Assembly (NCBI GenBank): GCA_021204375.1 | Contig: JAJPZL010000066.1 | Location: 1 to 11,588 of the forward strand | Origin: Bacteroides sp. | GTDB lineage: Bacteria; Bacteroidota; Bacteroidia; Bacteroidales; Bacteroidaceae | Length of the DNA stretch: 11,588 nucleotides | Direction of reading: 5' to 3' | Shown here: positions 5,737 to 11,588 of the stretch, in pieces | Numbering within the stretch: position 1 is the first letter of the stretch | How the letters are laid out: the number at the start of each line of letters is the position of its first letter | The notes under the pieces: generated by a model | The model's database searches: none | The model's input: the letters and a program-made list of their open reading frames with translations, nothing else | What the model was told of the DNA's origin: nothing | Program-made: the position numbers and the translations under genes

Positions 5737-7527
5737 ATGAAAAAAGAGAAGGCCACCCTGTACCAGCAACTTATTCTGTGGCGGGAAAAACATATCAAAG
5801 AGAAGCATTTTATATTGATGCTCAGCTTGTTGGTGGGGATCTCAGCCGCACTGGCAGCTCTTTTGCTGAAATATATGATCCATGCTATACAAAACCTGCT
5901 GACTTATAATTTCAGTTCTACACAGGTGAACTATCTTTATCTGGTATATCCGGTAGTGGGTATCTTCCTGACGGCTATCTTTGTCAAGTACGTGGTACGG
6001 GATGATATCAGTCACGGGGTGACCAAGATCTTGTATGCGATCTCCCGTAAACAGGGCCGTATCAAAAAGCATAATATGTGGTCTTCCATGATAGCGAGTT
6101 CCATCACTATTGGTTTTGGGGGATCGGTCGGAGCTGAGGCCCCTATTGTGCTGACCGGTTCGACCATTGGTTCCAACCTGGGGAAAGCCTTTAAGATGGA
6201 GCATAAGACCCTGATGCTTTTAGTTGGGTGCGGAGCGGCAGGAGTGGTAGCGGGTATCTTTAAGGCACCGATAGCAGGATTGGTATTTACGCTGGAGGTA
6301 TTAATGCTGGATCTTACCATGGCCTCCCTGCTTCCGTTACTTATTTCCAGTGTAACAGCAGCTACGGTCTCGTATATCCTATCCGGTTCGGAAGCGATGT
6401 TCAAATTCCACCTGGATAATCCGTTTGAAATGGACAGGATCCCGTATGTGATCGTCCTGGGTATATTCTGCGGATTGGTCTCTCTCTATTTTACCCGAAC
6501 GATAAACAGTATTGAAGGGGTGTTCGGGAAAACGAATGGGCTCTATAAAAAGCTGTTACTGGGAGGAACCATTTTAAGTATACTGATCTTTCTTTTTCCT
6601 CCTCTATATGGAGAAGGATACGATACTATTCATCTGCTTTTAAACGGGAGCAATAACTCCGAATGGAATACAGTAATGAATAACTCCATGTTCTATGGAT
6701 ATAGTAACTTACTGATCATTTATCTGGTCTTCATTGTACTTTTCAAGATATTTGCTTCCAGTGCCACCAACGGAGGCGGAGGATGCGGAGGGATATTTGC
6801 TCCTTCGCTGTTCCTGGGCTGTATTACCGGATTTATTTTTCCCCATTTTTCCAATAAATTCGGAACGACCACCTATCTGCCTGAAAAGAACTTTGCGCTG
6901 ATGGGAATGGTCGGAGTGATAAGTGGAGTAATGCACGCCCCGCTGACAGGAATATTCCTGATCGCGGAGCTGACAGGAGGATATGACCTCTTTCTGCCCC
7001 TGATGATCGTATCGGTATGTTCTTACCTCACCATTATGATCTTCGAACCCCACAGTATCTACTCCATGCGCCTGGCTAAAAAGGGACAACTGCTTACTCA
7101 CAATAAAGACCGCTCTGTACTTACTTTATTGAATGTAGAGAGCGTTATTGAAAAAGACTTTGAGACCGTACATCCGGAGATGGATCTGGGCGAGATGGTA
7201 AATGCGATCTCCAACACTCACCGGAATGTATTTCCTGTAACGGATAATCAGGGAGTACTGCTGGGGATCGTACTACTGGATGATATCCGGAATATCATGT
7301 TCCGGCAGGAACTTTATCACCGGTTCCTGGTAAGACAGTTCATGACCTCTCCTCCCGGCAGACTGTACGATACGGATAGCATGGAGCAGGTGATGAAGAC
7401 TTTTAACGATACGCAGGCGTGGAACCTGCCGGTAGTAGATGAAGAGGGGGTCTATCTGGGGTTTGTCTCCAAATCAAAAATATTTAATTCCTACCGCAAG
7501 GTACTGGTACAATTTTCCGAAGATTAA
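5737..7527 (+). CDS. ClC-family chloride channel or Cl-/H+ antiporter with CBS pair
   Basis: A 596-residue inner-membrane protein: a ClC core with many hydrophobic helices (about 25-435) followed by two CBS domains (about 467-525 and 530-590), which in this family bind adenine nucleotides and tune gating. The anion-pathway motifs are visible: SHGVT (92-96) in place of GSGIP, GAEAP (132-136) with gating glutamate E134 (E. coli ClC E148), GIFAP (352-356), and Y442 aligned with E. coli Y445. Two departures stand out. His93 sits where the central Ser107 is in E. coli ClC. Val188 follows E187 in APIAGLVFTLEV, where exchangers usually have the internal proton glutamate E203; Val is also typical of eukaryotic ClC channels. 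Transport mode is therefore open. It starts 1 nt after tsaC and is followed by fmt after 15 nt, so it is cotranscribed with housekeeping genes. Confidence 0.93.
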   Translation: MKKEKATLYQQLILWREKHIKEKHFILMLSLLVGISAALAALLLKYMIHAIQNLLTYNFSSTQVNYLYLVYPVVGIFLTAIFVKYVVRDDISHGVTKILYAISRKQGRIKKHNMWSSMIASSITIGFGGSVGAEAPIVLTGSTIGSNLGKAFKMEHKTLMLLVGCGAAGVVAGIFKAPIAGLVFTLEVLMLDLTMASLLPLLISSVTAATVSYILSGSEAMFKFHLDNPFEMDRIPYVIVLGIFCGLVSLYFTRTINSIEGVFGKTNGLYKKLLLGGTILSILIFLFPPLYGEGYDTIHLLLNGSNNSEWNTVMNNSMFYGYSNLLIIYLVFIVLFKIFASSATNGGGGCGGIFAPSLFLGCITGFIFPHFSNKFGTTTYLPEKNFALMGMVGVISGVMHAPLTGIFLIAELTGGYDLFLPLMIVSVCSYLTIMIFEPHSIYSMRLAKKGQLLTHNKDRSVLTLLNVESVIEKDFETVHPEMDLGEMVNAISNTHRNVFPVTDNQGVLLGIVLLDDIRNIMFRQELYHRFLVRQFMTSPPGRLYDTDSMEQVMKTFNDTQAWNLPVVDEEGVYLGFVSKSKIFNSYRKVLVQFSED

Positions 7528-7542
7528 AAGAGAGAGAACAGG

Positions 7543-8505
7543 ATGGATAAAAAAGATCTCAGCATAGTGTATATGGGTACTCCCGAATTTGCCGTGGAGC
7601 CCTTACGCCTTTTAGTAGAGAACGGATACAACATAGCGGGTGTTATCACCATGCCGGATAAGCCTGCCGGACGGGGATATAAAATACAGTACTCACCTGT
7701 TAAAGAGTTTGCACTGGCCCATGATCTGCCTTTATTACAACCGGCAAAATTGAAAGACCCGAAGTTTCTGGAGGAGTTGCAGCAATGGAAAGCCGATCTG
7801 CAGATCGTAGTAGCCTTTCGGATGTTACCCGAAGTGGTATGGAATATGCCCCGGTATGGCACTTTTAATCTGCATACCTCCCTGCTGCCTCAATACCGGG
7901 GAGCAGCTCCCATTAACTGGGCTATTATTAACGGAGAGAAAGAGACTGGAATAACCACTTTTTTCCTTACCCATGAAATAGATACGGGAGAGGTGATCCA
8001 ACAGGTATCGGTCCCTATCGGGGAGAATGATAATGCAGGGATTGTACACGATACACTAATGAAACTGGGGGGAAAACTGGTTCTGGAGACGGTAGATAGC
8101 ATTCTCGCCGGGAATCTGACTTCCATCCCCCAGGAAGAGATGAGAACCGGAGTTGAATTGAAACCGGCTCCTAAGATCTTTAAAGAGACCTGCCGGATCA
8201 ACTGGGACCAGGATGTTATTACGATCCATAACTTTATAAGAGGGCTTTCTCCCTACCCGGCCGCCTGGACAGAACTGGAAAAAGGAGAGAGCCGCACAAC
8301 CCTTAAAATATTTGAGACTGAGAAACAGGTAGCTTCCCACCAACTGCCTATCGGTACTATTACAACGAATGGTAAAAATGAGATCCGTGTTGCCGGTAAG
8401 GATGGTTATATAGTGATCCGGTCGCTACAGCTGGCCGGAAAAAAAAGGCTCACTGTTCCGGAATTTCTCCGGGGCAACAACCTGGAAGGAGGAAAACTGG
8501 TATAA
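7543..8505 (+). CDS. fmt: Methionyl-tRNA formyltransferase
   Basis: A 320-residue cytoplasmic enzyme that moves a formyl group from 10-formyl-tetrahydrofolate to Met-tRNA(fMet), priming bacterial translation initiation. The N-terminal Rossmann-like formyltransferase domain begins with MGTPEFAVEPL (11-21). The catalytic triad N109, H111 and D147 matches E. coli N106, H108 and D144, within FNLHTSLLPQYRG (108-120) and HEIDTGE (144-150). The C-terminal OB-type tRNA-binding domain occupies about 208-320. Length is normal for the family. The ATG at 7543 follows a purine-rich AGAGAGAACAGG, 15 nt after the clc stop. The stop TAA (8503-8505) directly abuts the dnaG ATG, so reinitiation probably couples the two. 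The usual partner def is not in this window. Confidence 0.97.
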   Translation: MDKKDLSIVYMGTPEFAVEPLRLLVENGYNIAGVITMPDKPAGRGYKIQYSPVKEFALAHDLPLLQPAKLKDPKFLEELQQWKADLQIVVAFRMLPEVVWNMPRYGTFNLHTSLLPQYRGAAPINWAIINGEKETGITTFFLTHEIDTGEVIQQVSVPIGENDNAGIVHDTLMKLGGKLVLETVDSILAGNLTSIPQEEMRTGVELKPAPKIFKETCRINWDQDVITIHNFIRGLSPYPAAWTELEKGESRTTLKIFETEKQVASHQLPIGTITTNGKNEIRVAGKDGYIVIRSLQLAGKKRLTVPEFLRGNNLEGGKLV

Positions 8506-10494
8506 ATGATCGATCAGTCTACCATAGACCGCATCCTGGATGCTGCCCAGATCACTGAGGTGGTCTCTGAGTTTGTTACTCTGAAAAGAAGAGGGGTTAA
8601 CTATGTAGGGCTATGCCCGTTCCACAACGAAAAGACTCCCTCCTTTAGTGTTTCACCAGCCAAAGGACTCTGCAAATGTTTCAGCTGCGGCAAAGGGGGG
8701 AATGCTGTTCACTTTATTATGGAACATGAGCAGCTATCCTATTACGAGGCACTGAAGTACTTAGCTAAAAAGTATCATATTGAGGTTAAAGAGAAAGAGC
8801 TGACAGCCGAGGAGATACAGGCCCGGAACCAGCGGGAGAGTATGTTTATTGTCAACTCCTTTGCCAATGATTACTTTCAGAGTATTCTAAAGAACCATAC
8901 AGAAGGAAAATCGGTAGGTCTTGCTTACTTTCGCCAGCGTGGATTCCGGGATGATATTATTGAGAAATTTCAACTGGGCTACAGTATTGAAGCAAGGGAT
9001 GCCCTGGCGAAAGAGGCACAAAAAAAAGGATATAAAAAAGAGTTCCTGGTAAAAACAGGAGTATGCTATGAAACCGATGACGGACGGTTGAGAGACCGCT
9101 TCTGGGGTCGGGTTATTTTCCCTGTACACACTCTTTCCGGAAAAGTGGTAGCTTTCGGTGGTCGTATCCTCAAATCTGATACGAAAACAGCCAAATATGT
9201 CAACTCTCCGGAATCAGACATCTATCACAAGAGCCGGGAATTATACGGTATCTATTTTGCTAAACAAGCCATTGTAAAACAGGATCGCTGCTTCCTGGTA
9301 GAGGGATATACGGATGTTATATCCATGCATCAGGCAGGGATCGAAAACGTGGTTTCTTCTTCCGGAACAGCTCTTACTCCCGGACAGATACGGCTTATAC
9401 ACCGGTTCACCAATAACATTACCGTTCTTTACGACGGAGATATGGCAGGGATCAAAGCCTCTATCCGTGGGATCGATATGCTTCTGGAAGAGGGAATGAA
9501 CATCAAGGTAGTACTATTGCCGGATAGAGACGACCCCGACTCTTTCGCCCGGAAACACAATGCTACCGACTTTCAGGCTTATATCAGCTCGCATGAAGTC
9601 GACTTTATCCGCTTCAAGACCAACCTGTTGATGGATGATGCCGGGAAAGATCCCATTAAACGCGCAGAACTGATCAGTGAAATTGTGCGGAGTATCTCTG
9701 TAATTCCGGAAGCGATTGTCAGGGATATCTATATCAAAGAGTGCAGCCAGCTACTCCGTGTAGAGGAGAAACTGCTTACGGCAGAGATCCGGAAGATCAA
9801 GGAGAGACAACAGGAAAAAACACCCCGGCAAGCAGATGGTTCCAGCCTTCCTCAACAGGCTACCGATCCTACCGTACAAATCTGGGAGGAGATCTATCGT
9901 TCTTACCTTCCGGAAGAGGGACTGGAAGGACAAGAGTTCTATAAGAATGAATTACTGATCATCCGGGTAGTGGTTCGTTACGGTGAAAAAGTGATGTGTA
10001 CTATGGTTAATGAAGAGGGAGAGGAACAAACAGTCCAGGTGGCTGAATATATAGTGAACGACCTGAAACAGGACGATCTGGAATTTCATAACCCTGTTCA
10101 CCGCAAGATATTGCAGGAGTGCATGGAGAACCTCCATCATACTGATTTTACAAGTGAACGTTATTTTATTGCTCATCCGGATGCGGCTATCAGCAAAATA
10201 GCCGCCGAACTGATCAATGAACGCTATACACTCAGTAAATATCACTCTAAAAGCCAACGTATTTTCTCTGACGAAGAGAGACTGGCGGAACTGGTACCCA
10301 GGTTGATGATAGACTTTAAAGAAGCGATCGTAGCGGAAGAGATCAAACAGGTATTGCGATTGCTTCAGGATCCGGAAACAGCTAAAGATCCGGAAAAATA
10401 TAATTCTGTTATGATCCGTTACAAAGACCTGATGGAGATACAAAGTCTGATGGCTAAACGGCAGGGCGATAGGGTGGTTATTCCTAAGAAATAG
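8506..10494 (+). CDS. dnaG: DNA primase
   Basis: A 662-residue DnaG primase, which makes the RNA primers for lagging-strand replication at the fork. The N-terminal zinc-binding domain has C37, H40, C58 and C61 (CPFH and CFSC). The RNA-polymerase/TOPRIM core holds the catalytic acidic residues: E266 in EGYTD (266-270) and D310/D312 in LYDGDMAG, equal to E. coli E265, D309 and D311. After a charged linker (about 430-460) the C-terminal region (about 465-655), where DnaG contacts the DnaB helicase, is diverged from E. coli, and total length exceeds E. coli's 581 residues, as is common in Bacteroidetes. It starts directly after the fmt stop with no gap. The terminator is TAG (10492-10494), backed up one codon later by an in-frame TAA (10498-10500). 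A palindromic repeat begins 12 nt after the stop. Confidence 0.98.
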   Translation: MIDQSTIDRILDAAQITEVVSEFVTLKRRGVNYVGLCPFHNEKTPSFSVSPAKGLCKCFSCGKGGNAVHFIMEHEQLSYYEALKYLAKKYHIEVKEKELTAEEIQARNQRESMFIVNSFANDYFQSILKNHTEGKSVGLAYFRQRGFRDDIIEKFQLGYSIEARDALAKEAQKKGYKKEFLVKTGVCYETDDGRLRDRFWGRVIFPVHTLSGKVVAFGGRILKSDTKTAKYVNSPESDIYHKSRELYGIYFAKQAIVKQDRCFLVEGYTDVISMHQAGIENVVSSSGTALTPGQIRLIHRFTNNITVLYDGDMAGIKASIRGIDMLLEEGMNIKVVLLPDRDDPDSFARKHNATDFQAYISSHEVDFIRFKTNLLMDDAGKDPIKRAELISEIVRSISVIPEAIVRDIYIKECSQLLRVEEKLLTAEIRKIKERQQEKTPRQADGSSLPQQATDPTVQIWEEIYRSYLPEEGLEGQEFYKNELLIIRVVVRYGEKVMCTMVNEEGEEQTVQVAEYIVNDLKQDDLEFHNPVHRKILQECMENLHHTDFTSERYFIAHPDAAISKIAAELINERYTLSKYHSKSQRIFSDEERLAELVPRLMIDFKEAIVAEEIKQVLRLLQDPETAKDPEKYNSVMIRYKDLMEIQSLMAKRQGDRVVIPKK

Positions 10495-10500
10495 ATTTAA

Positions 10501-10556
10501 AGAGAGGTAGAGAGGCATATTTGCGTCTCATCAGCGTACGTTACATAAACCTCTCT
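10501..10556 (+). other. Long-loop inverted repeat just after dnaG
   Basis: AGAGAGGT at 10501-10508 is the exact reverse complement of ACCTCTCT at 10549-10556, with 40 nt between. It starts 6 nt beyond the dnaG stop and overlaps repeat copy B, and would compete with the larger fold of the repeat doublet. It could help end or protect the dnaG message, but no T-run follows, so a standard terminator is not supported. Confidence 0.3.
10507..10530 (-). repeat. Repeat copy B of the 24-nt palindromic element
   Basis: This copy matches the reverse complement of copy C (10576-10599) at 22 of 24 positions. Its own arms, GAGAGGCA (10510-10517) and TGCGTCTC (10522-10529), pair with one mismatch around the loop TATT. 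It is inverted with respect to copies A and C. See the doublet entry for interpretation. Confidence 0.8.
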
Positions 10557-10575
10557 ATTATATAACATTAAAAAG

Positions 10576-10599
10576 AGAGACGCAAATATGCGTCTCTAC
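10576..10599 (+). repeat. Repeat copy C of the 24-nt palindromic element
   Basis: This is the best preserved copy. Arms AGAGACGCA (10576-10584) and TGCGTCTCT (10589-10597) are a perfect 9-bp inverted repeat around the loop AATA, followed by AC. It matches copy A at the left edge in 21 of 22 bases and is inverted relative to copy B. Confidence 0.85.
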
Positions 10600-10689
10600 A
10601 AATTATAAAATCAGGAATTTCCAGACCAGGATTTTCCGGCTATCCTTAGTAAGATGATCTCTCCTCGTATACCAGGATCATTCTATTCA

Positions 10690-11280
10690 TTATCTGTTTT
10701 GTATCAGGTTCATAAACTCTTCCCGGGTTTTTGCCTGGTTAAAAGCTCCTGTAAAATTAGAAGTAGTCGTTACGGAATTCTGTTTACTGACCCCGCGCAT
10801 CTGCATACACATGTGTTGAGCCTCTACCACGACCATTACTCCTAGCGGGTTCAGGGTCTCCTGTATACACTCCTTGATCTGGAGTGTCATACGTTCCTGA
10901 ACCTGAAGGCGATGAGAAAAGATATCCACCACACGGGGGATCTTACTCAGTCCTACGATATAGCCGTTGGGTATATAAGCTACATGTGCCTTTCCATAAA
11001 AAGGAAGCATGTGATGTTCACAGAGCGAAAAGAAATCAATATCCTTTACAACCACCATCTGGCTATACTCTTCCTAGAAACGGGCCGAACGTAATACCGA
11101 ATGAGGATCCATCCGGTAACCTTTGGTTAACGTACGCATAGCCTTCGCTACCCGTTTGGGTATTTTTAACAATCCCTCCCGGGAAGGATCTTCTCCCAAC
11201 AATTCAATAATATGACGATAATGGTCTTTCAGGGGTTCCAGCTCAGCAGGAACTTCTTTCAAAATTTCCGGTTTTGACAT
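10690..11280 (-). pseudogene. folE: GTP cyclohydrolase I interrupted by one in-frame amber codon
   Basis: Read through one TAG, this is a full-length 196-residue GTP cyclohydrolase I, the zinc enzyme that turns GTP into dihydroneopterin triphosphate for folate (and in some bacteria queuosine) synthesis. The zinc ligands are present: C87 and H90 in SLCEHH, and C158 in HMCMQMRG, each 23 below E. coli C110, H113 and C181. Codon 69 (11074-11076 on the minus strand) is TAG, between ARF (66-68) and [13 protein letters not shown]. From memory, close Bacteroidetes homologues have Gln here, so one C-to-T change (CAG to TAG) explains it. No other lesion is seen and the frame is kept on both sides. The first piece (68 residues) lacks the active site; an ATG at 11058 could restart the second, but it would lack the N-terminal helices. 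Recent nonsense mutation, base-call error or suppression all remain possible. It starts 2 nt after the SPOR gene stop. Confidence 0.85.
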
Positions 11281-11282
11281 GT

Positions 11283-11588
11283 TTAATAATGAATATTAAT
11301 CTGCTCTTTCACAATAGAGACTTCTTTAAAGTTGCCCGTTGCCTTTAACTTACGCATCATGGCATTGGCCTCTTCAATACCTCTGAAATCTCCTACACGA
11401 CATAACCACCGCGGTGAAGAGAAATAGGTATATACCGGTAACTCAGGAAAGGTCGACTTTACTTTTTCAGCCATATCATTTGCCTGGTTACGTGCATCGC
11501 GGGAGTTATTGCCCGCAAAAACCTGTATACGGTAGCCTGTAGTTTTCAGCATCCTGGGCTCAGAAGTTCTGTGCTCAGTAGTCGCAGT
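11283..11588 (-). CDS. SPOR-domain protein, 5' end beyond the window
   Basis: A C-terminal fragment carrying a SPOR domain, which binds peptidoglycan stripped of stem peptides and is typical of division and cell-wall proteins. The domain spans the stretch from [11 protein letters not shown] to [13 protein letters not shown], with the paired signatures RIQVFAG and WLCRVGDF. An ATG at 11552 could start an 89-residue protein, but the frame stays open through the 12 codons to the window edge (ending TSEPR just before that Met). A SPOR domain normally follows a signal peptide or membrane anchor, so the real start very probably lies outside. folE begins 2 nt after its stop, so the two are probably cotranscribed, although the functional link between wall binding and folate synthesis is not obvious. 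Confidence 0.8.
   Translation of the reverse strand, partial: TATTEHRTSEPRMLKTTGYRIQVFAGNNSRDARNQANDMAEKVKSTFPELPVYTYFSSPRWLCRVGDFRGIEEANAMMRKLKATGNFKEVSIVKEQINIHY

Larger units (their letters stand above)
10507..10599. repeat. REPIN-like doublet: two inverted palindromic repeats, dnaG-folE gap
   Basis: Two 24-nt palindromic elements in opposite orientation (10507-10530 and 10576-10599) are separated by 45 nt and can form one long hairpin, 22 of 24 bp matching. This is the architecture called a REPIN when REP sequences are involved: short intergenic palindromes copied in trans by a RAYT (Y1 transposase). It fills most of the gap between the converging dnaG and folE genes. The structure is seen directly; the link to a RAYT is inference, since no transposase gene lies in the window. 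It might also act as a bidirectional transcription barrier or protect 3' ends. The remainder of the gap, 10600-10689, shows no gene and no clear terminator. Confidence 0.65.

Noticed and set aside
9952..10518. A 188-codon minus-strand frame opposite the end of dnaG
   Set aside because: It is hydrophobic and patternless, overlaps the conserved dnaG C-terminus, and has no promoter or leader.
10625..10678. Direct repeat ACCAGGAT at 10625-10632 and 10671-10678, considered as insertion-site duplication or attachment site
   Set aside because: Eight bases is within chance for this length, and nothing resembling a mobile element lies between the copies.
10690..11058. folE as two genuine split genes
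   Set aside because: Both pieces are in the same frame with only a TAG and five sense codons between TAG and the next ATG; neither piece alone has a complete fold, so one interrupted gene is simpler.
10884..11141. Plus-strand frames opposite folE as a replacement gene for the broken frame
   Set aside because: The minus strand clearly encodes GTP cyclohydrolase on both sides of the amber codon; the opposite frames show no domain.
1..11588. CRISPR array, tRNA, rRNA, toxin-antitoxin, retron or defence island
   Set aside because: No regularly spaced repeats, no tRNA-like cloverleaf, no reverse transcriptase, nuclease-defence or toxin families were seen; all clear genes are housekeeping or common accessory families.

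Overview
The window is an ordinary chromosomal stretch of a Bacteroidetes bacterium, most likely of the order Bacteroidales. Four things point there: the protein families and their order (recJ-recQ-TPR, tsaC-clc-fmt-dnaG, SPOR-folE), a close match to the Bacteroides-type promoter (TTTG, 19 bp, TAnnTTTG), A-rich leaders in place of strong Shine-Dalgarno sites, and dispersed palindromes of the GAGACGCA...TGCGTCTC type. No phage, plasmid, CRISPR, tRNA or rRNA signature is visible, and no cargo island. I cannot name the genus.

Layout. (1) Minus strand, 145-4845: recJ, recQ (1 nt apart), then a TPR-repeat gene 104 nt further on. RecQ and RecJ are a helicase and a 5'-3' single-strand exonuclease that cooperate in fork and gap repair. 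(2) Divergent intergenic region, 4846-5171: a convincing promoter for the rightward unit and a perfect 7-7-7 dyad upstream of recJ. (3) Plus strand, 5172-10494: tsaC (tRNA t6A synthesis), a ClC chloride transporter with CBS domains, fmt (initiator Met-tRNA formylation) and dnaG (primase), with gaps of 1, 15 and 0 nt, so probably one operon joining translation quality, ion transport and replication priming. (4) Convergent gap, 10495-10689: two inverted copies of a 24-nt palindromic element, forming a REPIN-like doublet. (5) Minus strand, 10690-11588: folE, interrupted by one in-frame amber codon, preceded by a SPOR-domain gene that runs off the right edge.

The points most worth following are the REPIN-like doublet plus a third copy at the left edge, the amber-interrupted but otherwise intact folE, a ClC protein with Val and His at two mechanistically important positions, and a RecQ with about 165 extra residues between the helicase core and the zinc motif. 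I saw no clearly novel defence or mobile system.
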